Of a stretch of DNA of 64,000 nucleotides, positions 23,011 to 36,106 are shown in pieces. The notes beneath the pieces are model-generated. The model saw nothing but the letters and a program-made list of their open reading frames with translations, was not told the origin of the DNA and did not search any database. The translations under genes were made by a program, and so were the position numbers. Source of the DNA: Aptenodytes patagonicus (lineage: Eukaryota > Chordata > Aves > Sphenisciformes > Spheniscidae); the NCBI RefSeq assembly GCF_965638725.1, contig NC_134955.1:13544316-13608315 (forward strand), read 5' to 3'. Numbering within the stretch: position 1 is the first letter of the stretch; each line of letters begins with the position of its first letter.

Positions 23011-26000
23011 CAGGAGGTGGTGGATTTTTTGTATGGCTCTGAGTTTATTTATGTGTCAACTGCGATTTATGTGTGTCATGCAATTTAAATGAGTTGAAAA
23101 ATACAAAGTTAATTTACCTTAAAATGAATAAATTTTCACTATCTAGTTTTTTCTGGCTTAGTAGCTGAAGACTTTGGTCTTCTCTCATATTTAACAGTAC
23201 GTCTGTTTTCATTATGAACTGAATTTGCGATAGAGTACAGGGTTTAATTTTGATATTAAAAGTATTCTTAGGTAACGTGTATTGCTAACTTTCTCCGTTT
23301 GCCCATAATAATCCAGTTTATCCAGAGATTACAGAAAAGGTCATCTAAGAGTTACTTTACTGAAATACAGCATATTAGTGATGTGAAATGCCAATTTACT
23401 AAGTCAAGCCATAAATACGTCCTCCAACTTTACTGCTACTTTTTTCCTCTTTCCCAATAATGTAGCTATGTCCTGATTATATTGCAGTACAAACATTCAA
23501 ATTCTTTGATCAAATCTACTTCATAATTGTGTAGACCCTGATCCTATAAAGCCCTTGCATTCTTTATATAGAAGCTTTGTTTGTTTTGTTTTGTATTAGT
23601 CATTTAAACACGGATGTAATGCTTTCCAGTCAGTTTATTTTGATATTCTAAAAATGGAAAACAGTGTCCCTGTCAGGGCTAAGGCACAAAGGTTAGCTGC
23701 ACAGTCTTGCTTCTGTTGCCATAGCTGTTTTGTGGTTAAGATATGTATCTCATTTTCCATAACTCTGATAATATTCATAATTTTGGAGAGAAAAAAAAGT
23801 CAGCTAATTAAAAGCAAATATTTTGATTTATGTAATAATGTCATGCAAAAGGCATACAGTGAGAAGGTAGGATTGCATTTTGATATTTTCCAACATTGAA
23901 AATGTGGCAGAACCATTGTTCCTCAAAAATAAGATACTTTTCCTAAAATACATTATTACCAGAGACATGGAAGATGTGGGGATTTGTGTTGGTATGGCAG
24001 TGATTTTAAAACTCCATCTGCCTCCCCTACACCCTAGTAGCCATTCACTTATTTCATGTTCAGCAGGGCTTAGAAAATGCTTAGACTGTTTAAAATATTA
24101 TGTGGTTTAAAAAGAACTAGGTAAAAGAAAGTATAATTATTAGGTATAGATAGAATTACAGTAAAAAGTTTTTGAGTGCTTTCCAGGAGGACGCACAAGC
24201 TCAGACTTGCCTGATCTATTTTCACCCATGTCCCTTCAGTCTATTTTTCTGATTCATTTGGGAAGCTTCCTTACCTGTGCATTGCTCAGTAAGGGGTATG
24301 CCATCTGCATAGTATTGTAAATTAGAGGATTCATCCATCTACTCCCTTAGATGAGTATGGCTTTCCTGCAGGAATTTGTTAAATTGTATAAATTTAATTC
24401 GCATATCCCTTCTGGAATATTGAACAAAACTCACTTTATGACGGCAGGGTTTTAAAGCAGAAGGGGCAGTAAACTAATATAATTAATCATTGTGTCATTG
24501 CTCCAGAATAATGGACTAATTCTCTTCCTAATTTCCAGTTACTTATCATTTTAAATCTCACAGGGAAAGCAGCACTGTATAGAAAGCAACAAGGAACAAC
24601 CAATTAAAAAAAAATGTTTTGTTTCATCATCTTAAGCAAATGTAACAGAACTGAAGAAACTCTGGCTGTGATGTATTAGTTGCATTTGTTCTTTGAGTTT
24701 TCACATACAGTTAGATATTTCACTGAACTGCTTCGCATGGAAAAAATAATTAACTTCCCCGTATTCACATATTTTGTGCATCAAATTTGCACTTTTAAAA
24801 AACACTCAAGTATATAGAATAATTGGCTTGAGTTAAAATGAAGAAAACAAGCCATCTAAAACTCTTGGTTAAGAATTATTTTTTTTGACGTCAACTGTGG
24901 AAAAAAAATAAATTCCTGCAATTACAAAAACTCAATTGTAATCTCACACTCTGTCCTAATTTGGGCCACTTAAACTAAATACTTATGTTTTACTTACAAG
25001 ACTGTTTCAAATATTTATTTCACAGCTGAATTCAACTCTGTCATTACAGGTTGGTGAGTGTATTCTTTACCAGCTGATCATTTTAAATGTATCTACTACC
25101 TGTCACTAGTTTGGGTGTGAGACTGTGGGCTCTACTAAATCTTTGTAGGTTCAGGTTTACACTGGCACAACAAAGATGACCAATATCTCTGGTATCTCCC
25201 GCTGGGATTGGAACTTGGATGCTTTTAGAGAGAGTCAGGCCTTTTCTGCTATAGGCAAAGGGGAGAATATCAAGAAGGTGAAAGAGAATGGAAGGGAATG
25301 AAGCACTAGGAAAAACTGGTTCAGAGATAGATAAGGAAGGAACTGGGGAAAAAAGCGTCACTGAAAAGACTGTCTGGAGCCTGTGAAGATGCAGCTGAGT
25401 ACTAGGTGAGATGAAGGAAAGGCAGAGTGGGAATGCAGGAGGGAATAGGAGGTGCTTGATGGGAATAGAGAAGCAAGTTTTGGCTTGGTGTGAGGTAAGA
25501 GTCCATGGGATGGGTAGGACAGAAGGAGAGAGGGCTAGTAATATCCCACAGGAGTCAACAGAGGAGGAAAATAAATTGGTGGTTCCTGTTGCTGTACAGA
25601 GTTCAGCATCATTTCTGGCAGAAAGCTGAAAGCATTTTAAGGCTGAGCTTTCAGCTAAAAATTCTCATTAAGTAGAGGCCCAGTAACCATATCTGAAAGG
25701 TTAGAAGAAAAACAGTAAACAAGGCAGCATTTTTTCCACCGGTTTTCGTATAAGTACAGCTAATTGAACTGAACCTAGAGGAAGTACTGACTTGAACCAT
25801 TTTTTTTTTTTTCTCTTGAATAGGAATTCAGTATGAACTGTTTGAAGTTTTGTTAATCTGGAACAACTTTAGTCACTGTTGAACCCAAATTAGAACCTAA
25901 CCGAATAATTAACGTGTTTGACCCCCTATTTAAATGTAATAAATTCAATATCAATTTTGGGCAATACTGTTTTCTGCATTCCCCAGTTCAATCCCGCTTC

Positions 26001-29000
26001 TTGTTTATCCTGCCGAGATTCCTTCCAGCCTCCTGCTTTGAATCAGGCGGTGCTATAGGTTGTAGAAGACCTTCTGGTGGGATGAGTTGGAGAAAATTGG
26101 TAGGGTTTGGACTGTGTGAGTAACGTTGCTCAGAGTTGTCTTTTTTGGTACTTCTCTACTACTGCTTCCATCCTCATGAAAAACTTGATGAAGGGTGCGG
26201 GGAATGACCTACCTGCCTGTCGGACACTAGGGAGAATATTTCTCCATGTTCTGTTGGACCGCTAAGCCAGCTGTCCTCTGTGCCTAATCGTCAAAGGAGC
26301 ACTGCTGTGACAAGCCATTTGGAAAAAAAGTAACAGGGATTGTGTGGCTTTTCATCTAGAACTGACATCAGGTGCTTAAAACATTTTAAAGAAAATGCTG
26401 GGAAATTCATATAGAAATTGCCATGCAACAGTTCATGCCAGTTATGTTGTTAGTAAACTTAAATGCTGTACAAGCAAGCTTTTTGAGTTTGATTTTTATT
26501 TTACTCTGCCTGGAGAACGTGGTGTCAAGTGCCCATTTTTTATTTTAAGAATAGTCTTAAAGACTTGATTGCTCTTTGATCCTAATGTTGTGTTGAAGGT
26601 AGTTCAGAGTTATAAGGAGTTATGTATGCTGTATCTTAATGAAATGCTTGTCTGAAATGGTACTGATAGCCTGCTGTGAAAAAATCAATTTGCCATCAGC
26701 AAACTGAATGTACTTGATGCTCGATTTAGTTCGCCCAACTATTTCACATTCTTTCCCTATAGTAAAACAAAAGGTCCTGAGAATTAATTACAGTGTTAGC
26801 ATCTGCTCGTGGCAGCTTTGCTGATGTACTTGGTAGAATAAGATAGTTAAGGTGGGAGTGAGATGGAGTGTAAAGTTTTTCTCACTACCATTTCTTATGC
26901 AAATATCTTTTAAAGGACAGGCCTCTCTTGATTCCTGTACATACTTTTTCTTTTTGCAGTAGAGTACCCAGTTGTGTATAAAATCAGGAAATACTGATCG
27001 CTTCCAGATAATTTGTGTTATGTCACTTTTTCATGGTTCATATTTCTATAAATATTGCTGGTTGCACAGTGGAGTATTGTTTATCCGAATACTGGTAATA
27101 ACATTTCTTCCTTTAAAGTAAATGCCAAACTTTTTTTGGATCAGTAAATGAATGAGAAATTTGCTGAGATTACAGGTTCCTGAGATTCCTCATGTTGAAT
27201 CTCATATTAATGTAATTCCAACCTGCTGAGCCAAGTACACTGTGGAGCAACCTTGAATGCTGGACAAGCATACTTCTGTGTTGTGCAAAATCTCCTTTGA
27301 CAGTTTCATCTTTATTAACATTAAAAAATGTTAGTGTGCTAACATGCCGATCTAAACTGAGGTTTTATTGTGCTAAGCATAGACTGAGCTGCAGCACAAG
27401 CCCATGAAATATTGGTAATTTTAGGATTTTAGTATTCTATAATTTTGTATTTTAATGCATATTCAGGTAAATAAATCTCACTCACTTGAGCTAGAAGAAG
27501 GATCAGGTCCTGTACTTTTTGTCTATGCTTTTTCTTTTTGCTGAAACATCACAAGGTATAAATTACCTTTCTTGGAATGCCTGAGAAAACACGATCTCTC
27601 AAACCCAAGAGATTTTCATTATCTGTAAATTCTCTATAATTTCTGTCACGTTACGTTTGAAATGTGTTCACTCATATCACTGCATTTTGGAGAGGATTAT
27701 CTTAGATTTCTGTGGGAGAGTGCCTGAAATTCGGTCTTGTCATAAACGATTGTGATGCCAGTAATGGTAGTAGGGTTAGTCCTGTTTGCATCGGAGAACA
27801 ATTTCAGTTCACGTAATTATAATAAAAAACCTAAGTGTGGTGAAGTAAGAACAGGTTCATTGTCTTCAGTAATTTGAAAGACGAAAATTATGACCAGAAC
27901 TAGTGGGAATTCTAAATGTTTTTAATATTTATTGTTTCATATTTTCTGACAAGCTGCAAACACAAATGGGAAAATTGTGTTTGCATGTCTGAAGGTGTAA
28001 TATATCCTCTAAGCCTTCGGAAAATTTGCATGTGGCCCATTAGTTGCTTGTGGGTTTTGAATGATAAGTCATTATCCAAAGAAATACAACCCAAGCTTTC
28101 ATTAATTTAAGCTTTTTCTTCTTGAAGACATTTGAATATTCTTTATGACATCATTTGTAAATTTTATTATTTTCTATATATATATATATATACAACATTA
28201 TCATTAATGCTTCACCTTTTGTATTGGATACAATTATTAATTTTATGTCCATTACGTTGCCATATACCAAATGCTTTTAACTTCTTAACTCATAGAAAAA
28301 TTGTTGAAGCAGTGCCTGGCACTGGTCAGGTACAGTGATAATTAATACTGACGTAGAAAGAAAAATATCTAAATTGTGTATTTCATAAATGGTCTTATAA
28401 AACTGTAGTAACATAGTGTGACATTTAATATGCACTCCTGCATATCTTGTTTCTTCTATTAACTAAAATTTTAGCTAAGGGTTGAAAGAGTGGATCTTTG
28501 CTCCCTATTGGCCTAGCAATTGAAAAGCATTTCTGTATTTTGTAGATATGCTTTATTAGAACATCACATGGCATGAAATTTAAACTTTATGCAGGTATAA
28601 CAGTTTTTGAAAGAATGTGTGGTTTGCTACTCTTCTGTAGCAAACAGACCCACTAAATAATAACCATTTTGGTAAATACTTTTAATGATTCCTGAGTATG
28701 TCTAGAGAAACCCTTGAAAATAAAAGGTTGTCTAAGTGAAATGAAAACACAACTAAACTATCAATAACCCTAGTAATAAAAGAAGAGCCTATCTGGACCT
28801 CAGAGCTGGGCTGTGCACCCCCATCCTTTTCTGTTTGTCAAAAATGCACTGCAGTTATGCAAACAAGGAGGTAACAAACAGCCTTAAAACTAAGAAGTCA
28901 CTTTTTCTAAAAACTGGATTAATCATGTGCTTCATCCCCAAGTCTGAGACAGAGTAGAATCTGCTAGTTGTGTAGGGAATTATTGCTGAAATTAGCAGTT

Positions 29001-31358
29001 TACTGAAATCATTGTGCTTTCCCCCCCTTAATTTGAACATATTTAATTGGCAAATGTCATACATGCACAGTTTGTAATGGAACAGTAATTTTTGTTATTT
29101 AAGCTTCTTAAACATTTAACATATATATGGACTTAATATCATGAAATGTTTTAGCTTTTACCTTTCTTTTCATCATAGAAGTCATTCCCATTGTGTACAT
29201 GTAGAAAGAGTACGTTGAACTTGAAAAAAACCTTCATACTTTGTAATTCCTTTTTTTTAATTATTTATCATTTCGTATCTACTTAGAAAGGCCATCTTAG
29301 GAAAGAAGTCTTATATTTCTTTATAAAAATAAGATAGTGATTTATTAAAATTGCTGGTGAGAATGTTTGTGAACCCTTTAGATATGAATAGCTGAATTGA
29401 AAACTAGTGTTTTCTATGATTCTTGAATATAGTTCCAAGCAAGGTGTATGTTTTATATGTTGTTTAGCAGTATTGAGGGGAGGGAAAAATAGAAACATGT
29501 TTTATCGTTTTAGAATTTTTATGGCACGTAGTAATTGTTACCTTGAAAATAGCCAGGATACATTTTCACATAAGCTGTAAGACTTCCAAAACTATTTTTT
29601 TATATGTTAGCTTTGGTCCAGGAGGTGTGCAAAATCTTGTGATCTTCATTCCTTGTATTTATATGAGAAATATTTGTTAGAAAGAAGGTACTTTTTTTGA
29701 ATACTTCAACATAAAAGAAATGGAAACTTGTAGGTAATGTCTTCTGTGCTTTCAATTTCATAAGAAGGGAACCAATTTAGTAAATTTTTCTTTGGTGTGG
29801 GAAAGACATTCCTGATAGCCTAATATTTCATACAGTTGGGAGGCAAAATTGCAAGTTTTGTACACTGCTAATTTCTCTAGATGTTGAAATGTTTTCATCT
29901 GGAGAAGCAGCGTATTTTGCGTCTAGCATTTTTCATTACAGATACTAATTAGCAATAGCTAACAAATGATGGTGTTATGCACTAATATTCAGAAGAGCAT
30001 CCAGGAGCTCCAAGAGCAATTGGATCTATCGCTGAGATTGGGGATGCCTGCTCCCAGAAGCTCTCAGTAAAATACCAAATGCATAAATGGTATTGAAACA
30101 GCATATAGCTTTGATTAGAGTAATTAATTTATATATAGTTTTAAATATGAAAAGTGAAAGGAGTAGCAATCGTAACAGAGAATGGTAGGAAGGGAGATTT
30201 TATTTAATAAATAATTTGTTGTTGCAGGAGCACAGGATTTTGATTGCTTCCTTCTTCCTGTGGTCCATTATAGTTGATAGTTTTGGTTAATTTAGTTAAT
30301 TTCTGCAACAGATGCTCTATTTCTCGTGGGATTTGAAAAATGTTGTCTGACCTATAGGGTATATTTTAGCATGTGGATTAGATTGTCTTGTGGATTTTTT
30401 CAAAGTAAGCATCCTTTGTGTGGTTGCCTGCAACAGCATGGAATTGAGCTTGATGATTCAGATAGTCCCAGGTATAAGCTCCAAAGAAGGGGTGAGGGGA
30501 CTATTATCTTTACCCATGTTTGATGTCAATAAAATATGGAATATTTTGCTACAGGTAGCTCCTATTTAACATACATCAGAAATGTTTCTGTAGTTTATTT
30601 TTCAAACCACATTATTGTTCTGATTGACTCCTTACTATAATTCTTTATTTCTCTCTGTGGCAAAAAGATTTTTCTTTCAGTTTTGAAGGGCCTTCATTGC
30701 TTGCCTTTCCTTAATCTATGATAGCTAAACATCACATCGAAAACCTCACCTTTTATAGTAGTAGAAGGTTTTCAAGTCCACCCTAAAATACTTTGGGAAT
30801 TTAACTCATGCATGTAGTTAAAAAAAAAAAATTCAATAGAGGTGCTTCTTGCAAATAACACTCTCTCTGTTGACCGTGGCTGGACACATAGGGCAATTTT
30901 ACACATAACAAAAATCTCCTTTCTTCTGTACTTGTACTAATGCAGCTCATAAATTTGACAGGTGTTGGGGTTTTTTTGGATAAATTTTCATCAAGTAATA
31001 GATTATAAACTCAGACTAAAGTTATTATTTATGAGGTTACAGGGTGGCTGCTGCTTCTTTCATGCTCCTATACCTGCTACCAAAAGACCAACCAGGTGGA
31101 CTTTTCATTTGTTTTTTTTTTGTTTGTTTGCTTGTTTGCTGCTTTTCACTGAAACAATATGTTTTTTCATCCACTTTCTTATCCAAAGCTGAAAAGTCTT
31201 GGTTTGAACTTGTCTAATTTCTCACATGTTTTTAGCATGTATGTGTAGAAAGGTTATAGGTTTTCTCTGAGATGATTTATCTTTTCATCTACTGTCGGCC
31301 AAGCCAGAAGTTTAGAGGGAAGGTAGGAAATTATATTCGAACAAATCTTTAATAAAAC
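23011..31358. other. gene-poor AT-rich intergenic stretch
   Basis: I see no gene, RNA gene or named transposon in these 8.3 kb. The open frames are short, AT-rich and without similarity. A (TA)9 microsatellite is the only clear repeat. Part of this may be intron of an STK33 transcript with distal 5' noncoding exons, as in human, but nothing here proves that. Confidence 0.5.
28175..28192. repeat. (TA)9 microsatellite
   Basis: A perfect TA dinucleotide run of 18 bases. Confidence 0.95.
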
Positions 31359-32196
31359 ATAGAATCATAGAATCATTAAAGTTGGAAAAGACCTCTAAGA
31401 TCATTGAGTCCAACCGTCAACCCAACACTACCATGCCCACTAAACCGTGTCCCTAAGTGCCTCATCTACTCGTCTTTTAAATACCTCCAGGGATGGGGAC
31501 TCCACCACTTCCCTGGGCAGCCTGTTCCAATGTTTAACCACTCTTTCAGTGAAGAAATTTTTCCTCATGTCCAATCTAAACCTCCCCTGGCACAACTTGA
31601 GGCCATTTCCTCTCGTCCTATCGCTAGTTACTTGGGAGAAGAGACCGACACCCACCTTGCTACAACCTCCTTTCAGGTAGTTGTAGAGAGTGATGAGGTC
31701 TCCCCTCAGCCTCCTTTTCTCCAGGCTAAACAACCCCAGTTCCCTCAGCTGCTCCTCATAAGACTTGTTCTCCAGACCCCTCACCAGCCTCGTTGCCCTT
31801 CTCTGGACACGCTCCAGCACCTCCATGTCCTTCTTGTAGTGAGGGGCCCAAAACTGAACACAGTATTCGAGGTGCGGCCTCACCAGTGCTGAGTACAGGG
31901 GGATGATCACTTCCCTACTCCTGCTGGCCACACTATTTCTGATACAGGCCAGGATGCCATTGGCCTTCTTGGCTGCCTGGGCACACTGCCGGCTCATGTT
32001 CAGCCGGCTGTCAACCAACACCCCCACGTCCTTTTCTGCCAGGCAGCTTTCCAGCCACTCCTCCCCAAGCCTGTAGCACTGCATGGGGTTGTTGTGGCCG
32101 AAGTGCAGGACCCGGCACTTGGCCTTGTTGAACCTCATACAGTTGGCCTGGGCCCATCGATCCAGCCTGTCCAGGTCCCTCTGCAGAGCCTTCCTA
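31359..32196 (-). mobile_element. CR1 LINE copy 2, 3' fragment
   Basis: A fragment of about 0.84 kb covers the CR1 3' tail and the C-terminal third of ORF2. The + strand begins with two tagaatca-type octamers, then aagttggaaaagacctctaa, the 3' tail shared with copies 3 and 4. The open frame at 31440-32138 (232 codons) reads [17 protein letters not shown] at its start, includes [16 protein letters not shown] and ends EALRDTV. The 5' truncation falls just after ctgcagagccttccta. It has few changes relative to copy 4, so it is a comparatively young insertion. Confidence 0.95.
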
Positions 32197-32344
32197 AACC
32201 ATCACAACAGGTGCATATGGTTTATTGGAGGCTATTTCATTGCCACAGGCCAATGCCTAAGATAATTATTTATGTAAGAGGGTGCTTTTTTCTTGCATAT
32301 CTTATTTCACTTATACTAGTTTTTTAACTATGGAAACAATTTCC

Positions 32345-33005
32345 TGCCCAGCGCAGCAGGCGTGTCTCTTCTGTGACTACCCCACCTTCCCAGGTGCCCT
32401 TGCATAATAGGTGCGAGGGTCTGCAAGTGGAACTGAACAATAATGAGGACAATGGTTCATCTAGCTTGGAGGTGTCGCCGAGGTTAAGTCTGCCTACGCC
32501 CTGCATCAAAACTGCTTCTATAAAGAAAAAAATATGGGTCGTTGTCATAGGAGACTCCCTTCTGAAGAGAACAGAAGGCCCAATATGCAGACTGGACCCA
32601 CTTCTTAGGGAAGCCTGTTGCCTCCCTGGGGCCTGGGTTAAAGATGTAAAGAGAAAGCTTCCTACCTTGGGACGGCCCTCAGATTACTATCCATTATTGA
32701 TTTTTCAGGTAGGCAGCGACGAAGTCAGGGCCTTGGGACGACAGGTTAAGGGATCAGAAGCACAAGTAGTGTTCTCCTCTATCCTTCCAGTTGCAGGGAA
32801 TGATGAGGGAAGAAACAGGAAGAGCCAGCAGATCAATACCTGGCTCTGAGCCTGGTGTCACTGGCAGAATTTGGTGGTTTTTGATCATGGGTTGGTCTAC
32901 ATGACACCGGGACTGCTGGTGACAGACAGGGTAAACCTGTCTCAAAGGGGTAAAAGGATCTTTGCACAGGAGTTAGCAGGGCTCATTGAAAGAACTTTAA
33001 ACTAG
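32345..33005 (+). pseudogene. CR1 ORF1 C-terminal part, SGNH esterase-like
   Basis: The frame reads through an SGNH/GDSL-type esterase domain, which is known in CR1 ORF1 proteins. Block I is WVVVIGDSLLKRTEG, with the nucleophile Ser in GDS. Then come YYPLLIFQVGSDE, where related elements have a GTND-like block, and TDRVNLSQRGKR near the end. A TGA at 32847-32849 interrupts NTWL*AWCHW. The same frame continues for 51 codons to a TAG at 33003-33005 after ERTLN. TGA from CGA by CpG decay is the likely cause. The 5' part of ORF1 (coiled coil) is missing through truncation. Confidence 0.8.
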
Positions 33006-33007
33006 AT

Positions 33008-36000
33008 TTGAAGGGGCAAAGGGATAAAACCAGACTTGCTAGAGATAAGCCTGGGGGTGGCACGCCAATATTTGAGGGATGGTGTGCTAGCAAGGTCCTT
33101 CAGTCTGCTGTCTCAGTGGAGGCAGGGGATGGAGATCCATGTGGCAACAAAGATGGAAGGGTTATGGATGTGTTAGAAACCACGGAAGTGCCTGAAAATG
33201 GTCATGTAGGAATTAGGGTTTCTTCCCCAAAAAAGGTGGTGGGATCAATAGCCCAGCTGAAGTGCATCTACACCAATGCACGCAGCATGGGCAACAGACA
33301 GGAGGTGCTAGAAGCCATTGTGCAGCAGGAAAACTATGATATAGGTGCTATCACGGAAACATGGTGGGATGACTCATACAACTGGAGTGCTGCAATGGAT
33401 GGCTATAAACTCTTGAGAAGGGATAGGCAAGGAAGGAGAGGTGGTGGGGTAGCCCTGTGTGTTAGGGAGTGTTTTGATTGTATAGAGGTTAATGGTAGTG
33501 ACAATAGGGTTGAGTGTTTATGGGTAAGAATCAGGGGGAAGGCCAACAAGGCAGATATCATGGTGGGAGTCTATTATAGACCACCCAACCAGGATGAAGA
33601 GGCAGATAAAATATTCTATAAGCAGCTGGGAGAAGTCTCACAATCACTAGCCCCTGTTCTTGTGGGGGACTCCAACTTACCAGATGTCTGCTAGAAATAC
33701 AATATAGCAGAGAGGAAACAGTCTAGGTGGTTCCTGGAGTGTGTGGAAAATAACTTCCTGACACAGCTGGTGAGTGAGCCAACTAGGGAAGGCGGTCCAC
33801 TGGACCTGTTGTTTGTGAACTGAGAAGGACTTGTGGGTGATGTGACGGTTGGAGGCTGTTTTGGGCATAGCGATCATGAAATGATAAGAGTTTTCAATTC
33901 TTGGAGAAGGAGAGGGTCAGCAGAACTTCCACCTTGGACTTCCAGAGAGCAGACTTTGGCCTGTTGAGGAGACTGGTTGACAGAGTCCCTTGGGAGGCAG
34001 TCCTGAAGGACAAAGAAGTCCAGGAAGGCTGGACATTCTTCAAGAAGGAAATCTTAAAGGCGCAGGAGCAGGCTGTCCCCATGTGCCGAAAGACGAGCCG
34101 GCAGGCAAGAAGACCGGCCTGGAAGAACAGAGAGCTTTGGCTGGAACTCAGGAATAAAAGGAGAATTTATGACCTTTGGAAGAAGGGGCAGGCAATTCAG
34201 GAGGACTACAAGGATGTCGTGAGGTTATGCAGGGAGAAAATTAGAAGGGCTGAAGCCCAACTAGAACTTAATCTGGCTACTGCCGTAAAAGACAATAAAA
34301 AATGTTTCTATAAATACATTAGCAACAAAAGGAGGGCAAAGGAGAATCTCCATCCTTTATTGCATGTGGGGGGAAACATAGTGACAAAGGATGAGGAAAA
34401 GGCTGAGGTACTTAATACCTTCTTTGCCTCAGTCTTTAATAGTAAGACCAGTTGTTCTCCGGATACCCAGCCCCCTGAGCTGGAAGACAAGGACGGCGAG
34501 CAGAATCAAGCCTCCATAATCCAAAGGGAAATGGTTAGTGACCTGCTACACCACTTAGACACACACAAGTCTATGGGGCTGGATGGGATCCACCCAAGGG
34601 TACTGAGGGAGCTGGTGGAAGTGTTCACCAAGCCACTTTCAATCATTTATCAGCAGTCCTGGTTAACGGGGGTGGTCCCAGTTGACTGGAAGTTAGCATA
34701 TGTGATGTCCATCTACAAGAAAGGCCAGAAGGAGGATTCAGGGAACTACAGGCCTGTCAGTCTGATCTCGGTGCCAGGGAAGGTTATGGAGCAGATCATC
34801 TTGAGTGCCATCACGTGGCACGTACAGGACAACCAGGTTATCAGGCCCAGTCAGCATGGGTTTATGAAAGGCAGGTCCTGCTTGACTAACCTGATCTTCT
34901 TCTATGACAAGGTGACCCATTTAGTGGATGAGAGAAAGGCTGTGGATGCTGTCTACCTAGACTTTAGTAAAGCCTTTGACACTGTTTCCCACAGCATTCT
35001 CCTGGAGAAACTGGCTGCTCAAGGCTTGAGCGGGTGTACTCTTCGCTGGGTAAAAAACTGGCGGATGGCCAGGCCCAAAGAGTGGTGGTGAATGGAGTTA
35101 AATCCAGTTGGCGGCCAGTCACAAGTGGTGTTCCCCAGGGCTCAGTTTTGGGGCCAGTTCTGTTTAAGATCTTTATCAATGATCTGGATGAGGGGATTGA
35201 GTGCACCCTCAGTAAGTTTGCAGACGACACCAAGTTGGGCGGGAGTGTTGATCTGCTCGAGGGTAGGAAGGCTCTGCAGAGGGACCTGGACAGGCTGGAT
35301 CGATGGGCCCAGGCCAACTGTATGAGGTTCAACGAGGCCAAGTGCCGGGTCCTGCACTTCGGCCACAACAATCCCATGCAGTGCTACAGGCTTGGGGAAG
35401 AAGGGCTGGAAAGCTGCCTAGCAGAAAAGGACGTGGGGGTGTTGGTTGACAGCCGGCTGAACATGAGCCGGCAGTGTGCCCAGGTGGCCAAGAAGGCCAA
35501 TGGCATCCTGGCCTGTATCAGAAATAGTGTGGCCAGCAGGAGTAGGGAAGTGATCGTGCCCCTGTACTCGGCCCTGGTGAGGCCGCCCCTCGAATACTGT
35601 GTTCAGTTTTGGGCCCCTCACTACAAGAAGGACGTTGAGGTGCTGGAGCGTGTCCAGAGAAGGGCAACGAGGCTGGTGAGGGGTCTGGAGAACAAGTCTT
35701 CTGAGGAGCGGCTGAGGGAACTGGGGTTGTTTAGCCTGGAGAAAAGGAGGCTGAGGGGAGACCTCATCACTCTCTACAACTACCTGAAAGGAGGTGGTAG
35801 GGAGGTGGGTGTCGGTCTCTTCTCCCAAGTAACAAGCGATAGGACGAGAGGAAATGGCCTCAAGTTGCGCCAGGGGAGGTTTAGATTGGGTATCAGGAAA
35901 CATTTCTTAACCAAAAGGATTGTCAAGCATTGGAACAGGCTGCCCAGGGAAGTGGTGGAGTCCCCATCCCTGGAGGTATTTAAAAGACTTGTAGATGTGG

Positions 36001-36020
36001 CGCTTAGGGACATGGTTTAG
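33008..36020 (+). pseudogene. CR1 ORF2, two nonsense and two frameshifts
   Basis: The order is endonuclease (LKCIYTNARSMGNRQE, AITETWWDDSYNW, YYRPPNQDEEA, VLVGDSNLPDVC), then reverse transcriptase ([49 protein letters not shown]). In-frame stops are TAG at 33692-33694 (a Trp codon in other copies) and TGA at 33821-33823 (an Arg codon in other copies). A frameshift lies at about 33885-33901, between the SDHEM and TSTLDF segments. A second, a one-base deletion near 35055, truncates [11 protein letters not shown]. The RT catalytic FADD itself is intact. The protein ends [11 protein letters not shown] at 36020. Confidence 0.9.
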
Positions 36021-36106
36021 TGGTGGACTTGGCAGTGTTAGGTTAATGGTTGGACTTGATGATCTTAAAGGTCTTTTCCAACCTCAATGATTCTATGATT
36101 CTATGA

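Larger units (their letters stand above)
32345..36106 (+). mobile_element. CR1 LINE copy 3, near full length with ORF1 end
   Basis: At about 3.76 kb this is the longest CR1 in the window. It runs from the C-terminal part of ORF1 (esterase domain) through ORF2 to the ATTCTATGATTCTATG 3' terminus at about 36106. Both ORFs carry nonsense or frameshift lesions, so it is not autonomous. Its 3' kilobase is the reverse complement of copies 2 and 4 (same subfamily). It lies head to head with copy 2, only about 150 bp away. No target-site duplication was looked for because CR1 usually lacks clear ones. Confidence 0.95.
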
